A DNA stretch of 64,000 nucleotides from Adineta ricciae (taxonomy: Eukaryota; Rotifera; Eurotatoria; Adinetida; Adinetidae): NCBI GenBank assembly GCA_905250025.1, contig CAJNOJ010000124.1:124001-188000 (forward strand). Direction: 5' to 3'. A program made the position numbers and the translations under genes. Positions 44,393-54,102 of this stretch are shown here, in pieces. Every line of letters starts with the position of its first letter. Position 1 is the stretch's first letter. The notes under the pieces are model-generated. The model had not been told where the DNA came from, did not search any database, and was given only the letters and a program-made list of their open reading frames with translations.

Positions 44393-46093
44393 ATGGCCAA
44401 ACTCGAGTGTTTACCGAACGAACTCTTTCTTGAACTATTCGATTATTTTGATGGTACTGACCTTCTACATTTATTCTTTGGTCTCAATTCTCGTTTCAAT
44501 CATCTTCTCTACGAACAAGTTCAACATTACCGGTTTAAATTCACTTCAGTGTCAAAACGTCGCTTTGATACTATCTGTCAGCAACATTTACCATGCATTG
44601 CCTGTCGGACTACAACTCTTTTGCTGTCCAATCATGATGATACACCTGAACAGATCGATTTCTTCCTCTCCTACGTACCATCGTGGAAATCGTTCACGGA
44701 TTTACAGTCGCTCTCTCTTGCACATGTTTCATCATATCAAACGTTGTTAGAAGTCGTGCGTCGATGTTCTTCTCTTGTTAATCTCAACAGTTTGACATTG
44801 GATAGTTGCGTTTTAGAAAGCAATCAATCGGATCTCCAAGTCATGCTTGACATGATCTGGAGTTTAGCAAAACTGAGATTTTGCCAGCTTGGTATCTTAC
44901 TTGCGGACGAGCCGTGGATATTTGCATCTACAAAAGTGTCTTTATGCTTGGAACAACTTCTGATTTACTGGAAATCTTTTGAACTAAACGAACTGAATAG
45001 GGTCTATGAATGCACACCGCACCTCAAGCATCTTTCGGTTTTGATTGCTCCCTCGTTAAAAAAGTGTTCGCTGAAATCGAACTTTTCAACGCTAGTCAAC
45101 TTGAATATGCGCCTTTATGAACGATCGAACGATTTAATCACTGAAATTCTTCAAACTACACAGAATGTACGCTACTTAGAAATGACTTTGTTAAACAATC
45201 TGATTGATGGCCACCGATGGGAACAGATTATTCGAACTAATTTGTTAAATCTGACGACATTTCGATTACGAATGAAGGATACCTTACCTAAAAACGATCA
45301 TCTTCAGGAGCGTCTGAATAATCTATTTTATTCGTTTCAAAGTCGATTTTGGATCCATGAACGCCAATGGTTTATTCGATGTTTAACGTGGGATTCAACT
45401 ATTCATCTCTATACATTGCCTCGTAAAGTGAATTATTACGAACGAAAGCTACCTGATTCCCGAAGATCGACAAGTCCACACGATGATGATGACGAATTTT
45501 ACAACAATATAACAAATATTCATGACGAAACGTTTTTCGATCAATCGATTCCATATCCAATGCATTTGTCAAAGATCAAACATCTCCGGATAAAACTTCC
45601 TATCAACAAGCAGTTTTGGTCGATCGTTTCGAGTTTAAAAAAATTAATTTCCTTAACAATCGAGTCATACACAGATGTCTTTCAGTGGCAAGTACAGACA
45701 TTACTTGATCGAGCATGTCACTTACAAAACTTGAGTATCAAACAAGATGCGTCACTGCCTCTGCAGTCATCGTTATTCGATTGTACAAATACGTCACTTA
45801 ATGAACTCGACTTAGGAGATTTGAATTATACTTTCCATGAAAATGAATGTATTCGACTAGCTCGTTCTCCATTAGGCTCTAAATGTCATATCCTATCGAT
45901 CGTCGTCCAAGAGCGCCAGAACGTTGTCACTCTTGTTCGACATATGAAGAATCTTCAAACATTGAAAGTTCACCTGAAAGATGGAAGTAACGACGACAGT
46001 GCTGTTCGATGGCTAAGAAATAATTTATCGTCAACTTATGTGATCATAAAAAGTAAAGATGATGCCACAGATTATATTTTAATCTGGATGTAA
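44393..46093 (+). CDS. F-box protein with leucine-rich C-terminal region
   Basis: An intronless 566-residue protein. The first 40 residues form an F-box ('LECLPNELFLELFDYFDG', then 'LLHLFFGLNSRFNHLL'), which docks on Skp1 in SCF ubiquitin ligases. The rest has irregular leucine-rich segments ('FTDLQSLSLAHVS', 'LVNLNSLTLDSC', 'LQNLSIKQDASLPL') expected to bind a substrate. A polar insertion with an Asp/Glu run ('PHDDDDEFYNN') lies near residue 360. Poly(A) signal AATAAA near 46138. Substrate is unknown. The full allelic copy is at 48602. Such F-box/LRR genes are expanded in bdelloids, in my recollection. Confidence 0.85.
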   Translation: MAKLECLPNELFLELFDYFDGTDLLHLFFGLNSRFNHLLYEQVQHYRFKFTSVSKRRFDTICQQHLPCIACRTTTLLLSNHDDTPEQIDFFLSYVPSWKSFTDLQSLSLAHVSSYQTLLEVVRRCSSLVNLNSLTLDSCVLESNQSDLQVMLDMIWSLAKLRFCQLGILLADEPWIFASTKVSLCLEQLLIYWKSFELNELNRVYECTPHLKHLSVLIAPSLKKCSLKSNFSTLVNLNMRLYERSNDLITEILQTTQNVRYLEMTLLNNLIDGHRWEQIIRTNLLNLTTFRLRMKDTLPKNDHLQERLNNLFYSFQSRFWIHERQWFIRCLTWDSTIHLYTLPRKVNYYERKLPDSRRSTSPHDDDDEFYNNITNIHDETFFDQSIPYPMHLSKIKHLRIKLPINKQFWSIVSSLKKLISLTIESYTDVFQWQVQTLLDRACHLQNLSIKQDASLPLQSSLFDCTNTSLNELDLGDLNYTFHENECIRLARSPLGSKCHILSIVVQERQNVVTLVRHMKNLQTLKVHLKDGSNDDSAVRWLRNNLSSTYVIIKSKDDATDYILIWM

Positions 46094-46248
46094 AAGCGTT
46101 GATCTCTTTTCTTTGTCCCGTAGAACGTAGATTTCATAATAAATAAAGGACATCTCCTATACTCAAAAACAAGGGTAAATATTGAGAACGTAATATTCAT
46201 ACCGATACTTATATTTGCAAGATTATATTATAGTTAGAGTACAGTAAT

Positions 46249-46430
46249 TTAGCATAGAGTGTCATATATTCTTTTCCATCGCGGCCATGCCATGCGTTCG
46301 GCTCTTTCTTCATCAATGAGCTGTTGAGTGTCAATTTGCCGTCTTCCCGTATCCAAGTCGATAGTGCTAGGTCGCATAAATGGAGTTTTTTTCCATACTT
46401 TCCATACTATATAGAAAACAAGAATGAATG
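46249..46430 (-). CDS. YAT-type amino-acid permease, C-terminal fragment (allelic copy)
   Basis: The minus frame ends in 'RWKRIYDTLC' and a stop at 46249-46251, identical to the end of the complete permease at 50455. It is cut by the N at 46431 after about 60 residues, in the last transmembrane segment. It shows that the permease follows the F-box gene in both haplotypes. Confidence 0.8.
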
Positions 46431-46431
46431 N
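46431..46431. other. Assembly junction (single N)
   Basis: The right contig restarts at the equivalent of 42217, inside the DED-GH18 gene; the left end matches 50636. Confidence 0.9.
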
Positions 46432-46433
46432 AC

Positions 46434-47904
46434 GCTAAAGTTAGAAAGTATTTCGTATCCAATTGTCGACGAAGTTCTTTCAAGAAAAGGTAGAGATTTC
46501 GTTGTTTATCTTCTAAACTTCCACTATGGTTCGGCCAACTGTCCGACATCGGGTCTCGCCTATACATCAAAATGATAATCTTCTTCAACGATCTCCTGAT
46601 TTTATTTACCAATTCAGGTCAATCCCATCAAAATGATATTTTTCCATAAATTCGATACATGACGATGCAAAGATCGATCGACTACGATTGCTCACAACAA
46701 CCTTCTTGAAGTTTTCTTGAAAGGTCTTTGAAAAAGAAAACGAAACAAGTCAATGATCTTCCAAACTCAATTATAACTTACATCGCCACCAACAGAAATC
46801 AGTGTTCGTAGATGTGGATATTGATTTTTCAATTCAATTATTTGTTTTAAATTCTCCGGCATTTGCGCGTCACTTTGGTTGAGATTTGTCATATTTTCTG
46901 TCGATGTATGCTTATTGAGAGCAATTCGTCCTCGCGCATCAACATATGCAAAAGCATAATTTAAATGAGTGATTTTATTGACTGGAATATCTTCAACAGT
47001 ATAATTCCGATCAGTCCACCATGAAAGATAATAAGCGAGAACGATCGGACTTTTTGACACTATATCTTGATTTTGAAACGAACGACAATCATTCGAATCT
47101 AGTATATGAAATTCAAGTCAAAATAAACGTTTTGATTCGTATGGAATGTTGTTTACCGGGTCCGCCTGATGGTATGATTTGTACACGAATAAAGAGTGCA
47201 ATAATTGAGGCAATAATAAATAAAATACTGATTATATTGAAGATAATCAATGTACGACAGGAAATATATGCTTTGAGTGTTTCTCGAAATTTTAATTTGA
47301 TTAACTGATTGGAAACAATAGTCGTTTCACGAACGTCTTCTGTTACTCTCGCCGGTGAATTCTGAGTAGGATTGGCAACTGATGGAGTTGACAATTCCTC
47401 GCTTTCTTTCAAGGCTAAAAACGACAATCAAATTACACTTTCGTTCTATACACGTAGAACTTACCATTGTAGCAAACTCTATCCTCTTCATTGTCGTTTA
47501 TCATTTGTCGCCATAACGTTGCTTCACCTTTGCTCTTTCGTGTGTCTCCTGTTTGAGCTAAACAGAAAAAGCGAACAAACTACGATTTCAAGAACGAAAG
47601 GTGCAAATGCATTGAACTCACATTCCAATCGTTGAACGATATCATGACGTTGAATTTGTCGAAATGCTTGTATAAGATAATCAAAATCTTGATCATTTAT
47701 CAATCCGCGATCAAATAAAGACTCCAACAGGTTCAATGTGCCACCTATCGAAGGATCATCACGCAATCTTCTCGGTATAACATTACCGAATAAAAAATGA
47801 AGACGACATCGATCCGTGTCTGTTAAACTATCCTGTAACTTCAAAAGTAATCCGCGAAAATGTAATTCTTGCTTCAACAGAACGTCCTCAGTCGCTCCTG
47901 ACAT
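46434..47904 (-). CDS. DED-TM-GH18-CBM protein, N-terminal part (allelic copy)
   Basis: Exons (minus) 47904-47622, 47557-47465, 47414-47157, 47098-46782, 46725-46610 and 46559-46434 correspond to exons 1-6 of 41229-43689, with identical exon lengths. In this allele the second intron contains an in-frame stop, proving that it must be spliced out; in the other allele it could have been read through. The DED, the transmembrane helix and the altered GH18 motif (DGIDLNWR) are all conserved, so the unusual architecture and the loss of the catalytic Glu are fixed in both haplotypes. Confidence 0.85.
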
Positions 47905-48601
47905 TGAACTGTTTTGTTTACATACGACAGTCAATGACATACATTTCTCTTTCTTTGGTTATTCAACATGGCGTGACTAAACCAATGAAATTTTTCAACT
48001 TTACAAACAACGATCGAATAGTACATAAGCTGCAATTTAAACCAATCGATAACTGTTCATATGTTCAAAATCAATGAGTCATAATTCAAAGGAAAATGCT
48101 TATCGTATCAAAAGAGCATGATTATTGTGTTTTGTTGATTACAAAACATAGATGAATGCATGGAAAGGGTCATCATTGACCTTTATAAGTCCACTATTTA
48201 GATTAAGTTTTCAATGAGTAACGATTCACACACTGTGAAACCGGTAGGATCTTTGTATAATATTAAATACGATAATATATTACTACTCAATGGCTGAATA
48301 AACGAGAACATGATATCACAATGACCACGAATATTCAGTTACTCTAGATAATTCCTCTAGCGACACCTACTTATGGTCACATTTTTCACGAATATAAAAA
48401 CCATGGAATATTTATTTGCAATGCTATTTTTCGGTGAATTTTATTCTTTAGATTTTGTACACCGAATAAAGTTGGCCACTAGTTATGTTCGATATCACCT
48501 TAACTACTGTTTTCTATTCATCTTGCATAGAACAAATGAAAAACTTACAACTTATTTTAACTGCTACAAAACGTTGCTCTACATGAATATAAAAAAAGCA
48601 C
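47905..48601. promoter_or_regulatory. Divergent promoter region (allelic copy)
   Basis: Counterpart of 43690-44392 with high identity and a few indels. Confidence 0.5.
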
Positions 48602-50299
48602 ATGGTCAAACTCGAGTGTTTACCGAACGAACTCTTTCTTGAACTATTCGATTATTTCGATGGTATTGACCTTCTACATCTATTCTTTGGTCTCAATTCT
48701 CGTTTCAATCATCTTCTCTACGAACAAGTTCAACATTATCGTTTTAAATTCACTTCAGCGTCAAAACGTCGCTTTGATATTATCTGTCAGCAACATTTAC
48801 CATTCATTGCCTGTCGGACTACAACTCTTTTGCTGTCCAATCATGATGATACACCTGAACAGATCGATTTCTTCCTCTCCTACGTACCATCGTGGAAATC
48901 GTTCACGGATTTACAGTCGCTCTCTCTTGCACATGTTTCATCATATCAAACGTTGTTCGAAGTCGTGCGTCGATGTTCTACTCTTGTTAATCTCAACAGT
49001 TTGACATTGAATAGCTGCGTTTTAGAAAGCAATCAATCGGATTTCCAAGTCATGCTTGACATGATTTGGAGTTTAGCAAAACTGAGATTTTGCCAGCTTG
49101 ATATCATGCTTGCGGAAGAGCCGTGGATATTTGCATCTACAAAAGTGTCTTTGTGTTTGGAACAGATTCTGATTTACCGGAAATCTTTTGAACTAAACGA
49201 ACTGAATAGGCTCTATGAATGCACACCTCATCTCAAGCATCTTTCGGTTTTGATCGCTTCCTCGTTCAACACGTGTTCGCTGAAATCGAGCTTTTCAACG
49301 CTAGTCAAGTTGAATATGCGCCTTTATGAACGATCGAATGATTTAATCGAGGAGATTCTTCAAACTACACAGAATGTACGCTGCTTAGAAATGACTTTGT
49401 TAAACAATCTTATTGATGGTCACCGATGGGAACAGATCATTCGAACTAATTTGTTAAATCTGACGAAATTTCGATTACGAATGAAGGATACCTTACCTAA
49501 AAACGATCATCTTCAAGAGCGTTTGAATAAACTATTTTATTCGTTTCAAAGTCGATTTTGGATCCATGAACACCGATGGTTTATTCGATGTTTAACGTGG
49601 GACTCAACTATTCATCTCTATACATTACCTCGTAAAGTGAATTATTACGAACAAAAGCTACCCGATTCCCGAAGATCGACAAGTCCACACGATGATGATG
49701 AAGAGTTTTACAACAATATAACAAATATTCATGATGAAACTTTTTTCAATCAACCGATTCCATATTCAATGCGTTTGTCACAAATCAAACATCTCCGGAT
49801 AAAACTTCCTATTGACAAGCAGTTTTGGTCGATCGTTCCGAGTTTAAAAAAGTTAATTTCGTTAACAATCGAGTCATATATGGATGTGTTTCAATGGCAA
49901 GTACAAACATTACTTGATCGAGCATGTCACTTACAAAACTTAAGTATCAAACAAGATGCATCACTGCCCCTGCAATCATCGTTATTCGATTGCACAAATA
50001 CATCAGTTGATGAACTTGACTTAGGAGATTTGAATTATACGTTTCATGAAAATGACTGTATTCGACTAGCTCATTCTCCGCTATGCTCCATATGTCACAT
50101 CCTATCGATCGTCGTTAAAGAGCGTCAGAACGTTGTCACTCTTGTTCGACATATGAAGAATCTTCAAACGTTGAAAGTTCAACTGAAAGATGGAAGCAAC
50201 GACGATAATGTTATTCAATGGCTCAGAAATAATTTATCGTCAACTTATGTGATCGTAAAAAGTAAAGACGATGCAAATAATATTCTAATCTGGATGTAA
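48602..50299 (+). CDS. F-box protein with leucine-rich region, allelic copy (complete)
   Basis: 565 residues, intronless, the same F-box ('LECLPNELFLELFDYFDG') and leucine-rich body as the 44393 copy, with scattered substitutions. The stop is one codon earlier after a 3-bp deletion near the end ('DDANNILIWM' against 'DDATDYILIWM'). Most changes lie in the LRR part, where substrate contacts would be, but they do not look like an excess that could be judged by eye. Confidence 0.85.
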   Translation: MVKLECLPNELFLELFDYFDGIDLLHLFFGLNSRFNHLLYEQVQHYRFKFTSASKRRFDIICQQHLPFIACRTTTLLLSNHDDTPEQIDFFLSYVPSWKSFTDLQSLSLAHVSSYQTLFEVVRRCSTLVNLNSLTLNSCVLESNQSDFQVMLDMIWSLAKLRFCQLDIMLAEEPWIFASTKVSLCLEQILIYRKSFELNELNRLYECTPHLKHLSVLIASSFNTCSLKSSFSTLVKLNMRLYERSNDLIEEILQTTQNVRCLEMTLLNNLIDGHRWEQIIRTNLLNLTKFRLRMKDTLPKNDHLQERLNKLFYSFQSRFWIHEHRWFIRCLTWDSTIHLYTLPRKVNYYEQKLPDSRRSTSPHDDDEEFYNNITNIHDETFFNQPIPYSMRLSQIKHLRIKLPIDKQFWSIVPSLKKLISLTIESYMDVFQWQVQTLLDRACHLQNLSIKQDASLPLQSSLFDCTNTSVDELDLGDLNYTFHENDCIRLAHSPLCSICHILSIVVKERQNVVTLVRHMKNLQTLKVQLKDGSNDDNVIQWLRNNLSSTYVIVKSKDDANNILIWM

Positions 50300-50454
50300 A
50301 AGCGATAATCACTTTTCTTCGTCCCTTAGACAGTAGACCTCATAATAAATAAAGGACATCTCCTATACTCAAAAAGAAGGATAAATATTGAGAACGTAAT
50401 ATTTATACCGATACTTATACTTGCAAAATTATATTATAGCTAGAGTACAGTAAC

Positions 50455-52200
50455 TTAGCATAGAGTGTCATATATTCTTTTCCATCGCGGCCATGCCATG
50501 CGTTCGGCTCTTTCTTCATCAATGAGTTGTTGAGTGTCAATTAGACGTCTTCCCGTATCCAAGTCGATAGTGCTAGGTCGCATAAATGGCGTTTTCTTCC
50601 ATACTTTCCATACTATATAGAAAACAAGAATGAATGGTACAGCAAGGTATGCTTGGAAAAATTCTTCCGCGTTGGGACTGGAATCGAGTGGAAATACGGC
50701 CAAATAGAATTGAGCAACGAGACAGAGAATATTAAGTACGAGACCTATCACACTCCCCCAGACACCAAATGGTGCCACAAAGGCCAGTTCATCCAATGTG
50801 TGACCTTGTGCTTTCCACGCCAGTCGAAACATAATATGACAGGCACAGATGGAACCCCATGTGAAGAACGAGGATAAACCTCCCATAGCCAACAGCCAGT
50901 GAAATACTTTTGAGCCAACTTCGGCACAGTTGATGTACGCGACAAAACCCAAAAGCATCGACAAGGCAACCGCGGACAGTGGCCGACCTTTACGATCGAT
51001 ATAAGTGAATATTTTCGGCGCTTGACCATTCTCAGCTAGTGCACATAGAGTTCGAGATGCACCATACACTGACGAATTACCGACAGAAAGTACGGCGCAG
51101 AGAATCAGAGCATTGAATAGAGAAGGCAAAACTGAAATACCTGCGTCTTCAATGGCAATAACGAAGGGTGACGCAGAGGCATCGTAATCTGAAGATTTAT
51201 TCAGCAGGCGTGGAGATGTATAAGGGACCAAGCAACCGATAAGTGTTAATGATCCAATATAAAAAATCAAAATTCTCCAAAAGACTTGTTTTGTTGCTCG
51301 GGGAATCGTCTTTCTTGGATCATCTGCTTCAGCTGCAGCTAAACCAACGAGTTCAGTGCCGGCAAAGGCAAACGCAGCAACAACGAATGTGGAACAAATA
51401 CCTTTGAAACCATTAGCAAAGGCACCTGGATCACGCCAATATTTTCCTCCCAAATATTCATGTTTAGGACCACCACCAAAGACTAAAACGATACCAAGAA
51501 TAATAAAACCAACTACACCAATCACCTTAATCAGAGACATAACGAATTCGATTTCTCCATATCCGCGTACGCCAAATAAATTGATGATGAGAAGCGCCAC
51601 CAAGAAAACAGTGATCCATACAGCAATATTAATCGACGTTGTCCAATAATTAATAACTAGTCCAGCCGCTGTTATCTCAAGCGGCATGATAAGCAGCCAA
51701 CCAATGGCATAATTCCATCCCATAGCAAAACCCCAAGCAGGATCGAGAAATCGAGTGCTATGTGCAGCAAATGAACCAGAAACAGGAAATACAACACTGA
51801 GTTCACCAAGTGCCATACATACATTAAAAAGCATGACACCGATGATAGAAAAATCGAGAATCAGTGCACCGGGACCACTGGATGCTAGAGCTAAGCCTGA
51901 ACCAACAAACAGACCAGTACCAATCGATCCACCAATAGCAATCATCTGCAAGTGTCGATTTTTTAGCTTTCGATGTAAGCCATTGCTTTCTTGTTTGACT
52001 TCATCGTTGTGATCCTCTTCGGAAGCTGTTACCTTCATTTCGTACGAACCACTTGTAGAAGATGGTTCTCGTTTAAACGAGTCAAACATTCGTTGGCATA
52101 GATTTCCTTTCCTGTTTGCATAAGATGTTGTAATAATTTGAGTGTGCATATCGTCGTTAGCATCTGTCCAGTGTTCGTCAAGGCGTGTGGCTGATGACAT
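50455..52200 (-). CDS. Fungal-type amino-acid permease (YAT family)
   Basis: Intronless, 581 residues from the ATG at 52200 (the longer frame opens with GTG). A polar cytosolic N-terminus of about 85 residues is followed by the permease core of 12 hydrophobic segments. The signature 'HLQMIAIGGSIGTGLFVGSG' marks TM1 of the APC superfamily. The segments 'EIEFVMSLIKVIGVVGF', 'GGKYWRDPGAF', 'FAGTELVGLAAAEADDPRKT' and 'SVYGASRTLCALAENGQAPK' are typical of yeast amino-acid transporters (GAP1/AGP/DIP5 group, YAT family). It should import amino acids with protons across the plasma membrane. Animal APC transporters (SLC7, SLC36, SLC38) look different, so transfer from a fungus is the simplest explanation; absence of introns in an intron-rich neighbourhood agrees. 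Confidence 0.88.
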   Translation of the reverse strand: MSSATRLDEHWTDANDDMHTQIITTSYANRKGNLCQRMFDSFKREPSSTSGSYEMKVTASEEDHNDEVKQESNGLHRKLKNRHLQMIAIGGSIGTGLFVGSGLALASSGPGALILDFSIIGVMLFNVCMALGELSVVFPVSGSFAAHSTRFLDPAWGFAMGWNYAIGWLLIMPLEITAAGLVINYWTTSINIAVWITVFLVALLIINLFGVRGYGEIEFVMSLIKVIGVVGFIILGIVLVFGGGPKHEYLGGKYWRDPGAFANGFKGICSTFVVAAFAFAGTELVGLAAAEADDPRKTIPRATKQVFWRILIFYIGSLTLIGCLVPYTSPRLLNKSSDYDASASPFVIAIEDAGISVLPSLFNALILCAVLSVGNSSVYGASRTLCALAENGQAPKIFTYIDRKGRPLSAVALSMLLGFVAYINCAEVGSKVFHWLLAMGGLSSFFTWGSICACHIMFRLAWKAQGHTLDELAFVAPFGVWGSVIGLVLNILCLVAQFYLAVFPLDSSPNAEEFFQAYLAVPFILVFYIVWKVWKKTPFMRPSTIDLDTGRRLIDTQQLIDEERAERMAWPRWKRIYDTLC

Positions 52201-54102
52201 CTTTGTCTTGCTTGATCGTAATACAACTCTCACGAGAAAGAAATGAAAAGACTAGAGTCAGCCGTGTAAATCAACACTCTTATTTTGCTAATATTCTTCT
52301 GCTTAATTTCGTACTTTTACTTGAATATCCGGTGAATATATTTATTACTTTCTCCTTTTCGACCCGCCTTGAAATTTGTTATGACACAGTGCGTATGATG
52401 CGATTTGCGAAGAAAACGATGTATCGACACGTGTTTTTCTTTCTGTGTTTCTAATCAATAGAGCGAAGCGTTACAATTTTTGACATGACTTGATTACTCA
52501 GAAAGGAAAAAGAAGTATTTTTTTATATAAAGTTGACTGCTCACCATAAAAAGGATAAAAATAAAACAGAAAAAAACTAATTTGCTTAAAATAGTACCGT
52601 TTATTGTGAACAACTGTTTTAGAATTAGATATACTTTCGTAAAAGCAATTTACATAGTATGTGTCAAAAAGAATATTAAATTTCGTTACATCATATGTAA
52701 AAGACGACTGAACTGATATGGTATAACATCTGGGAATTTTCAATGTATACTATTTAAGTTTTGCTTACCATTTTATCAGGCTTTTCACGCATCTCTCCTA
52801 AAGTGCTCATGAATTGATGAAATGCTTTATAGGATATTGCTCTTTCATTAACAACACTACGTCTTTCTCCTTGATTTTACTATTTTCAGATATACCGCTG
52901 TGAAGATGCGGGGACAATGGGAGGAGACTTCATCCACTTCAGATAGTATTTGAAGTACAAATGAAATATTTCATTTCTGAAGCAGTGCTTTTCCCCTTTG
53001 CCATCATCTTACTCTGCTTCGAATCCAGTATCAAATCGCTTTCGATAGCGGTGCACTGTTACTTCTTCTAACAGTGCTACTTGTCACTTATTGTGCACCT
53101 CGTATAGTATACTCGTTACTAGAACCATGTGATAGTGTAACATACACCTGTGTATCATATCAATTGATGTGCCTTGTGAACTCATGTTACTCATCACATC
53201 CAATATGTTCGCGATTGGTTGCGATCGATTTTTGTATATCGGATAAGTGATACATGCGATTCGAATTTACAAAGAACACTACTAAACTGTGGAAAAGATT
53301 AAATTAGGCGCACTCAGTCGTTGTAAATTTGTCCGATAATCCAAATTTGAATAAATCAAACCTCTTGTGTTGAACCGTAAACTATACTCTAAGTGAAAAT
53401 TACTGATTTTGAATTTTCCACAATATCTTTAGAATGGTTCACAACTGATAACATGAAATATATACACAGCGTCTGTATTACATAATAGGAATGTGCTCGT
53501 GACTGGTAGATACAGTAGTGTTAATGACTCTTCGAATACTGCAGAAATATTCAATTAATCTTGACTGAACGATGTGCTCTCGTGCATAGTTCATGAATTT
53601 CTACGCGCTATAATAAACGTTCTATATAGGAAAAGATGATCTTGAACTTTGGTTGTTTTTCGACGTGCAACAAGGAAGTGTTTATATATACAACTTCTTT
53701 CTCTGCTTACTAAGTTAATGGATTTCTTTCCGCTTTACTGCAAATATTGGGCAGATAATTTCCTTCATTGTGCAAGGCATGTATTCATGTGATGAGCGAA
53801 AGCATAAAACTACCAGATAAAAAGAATCTATAGTATCTTCTAAGTGATCTATTTAAGTTCTCATTGGAGAGCTATGCTTTCTTGACAAACTTGACAGTAG
53901 GAGAGCAAAAGAAAGTGGATATGCGCGCGACCGGCACACTCTTGACAACAAGTAAATATAAGATCAAATCGTTATTATTTTCCATCAAACGAAAGTATGT
54001 TTTGTTGTTCTAGTAAACTTCCTTTTCTTTGTCTCTATCTGCTCGTATATTCCTTTGAGATTCTTTTTTAGGTACACTAGTGACACATCTATTCAAATCA
54101 CC
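52201..54102. other. Long intergenic region between permease and glutamate receptor
   Basis: About 1.9 kb, divergent genes on both sides. Frames at 52185-52454 (plus) and 52498-52743 (minus) are low-complexity and unrecognised. A T-rich splice-acceptor-like tract at 54062-54071 just before the receptor suggests a 5' UTR intron. No transposon ends, tRNA or repeats noticed. Confidence 0.55.

Noticed and set aside
46324-46612. Short frames spanning the N at 46431 on both strands
   Set aside because: They fuse the permease tail with a DED-GH18 exon; artefact of the join.
52498-52743. Minus-strand 81-codon frame in the permease-receptor gap
   Set aside because: Phe/Tyr-rich product of AT-rich DNA, no motif, no second copy to test.
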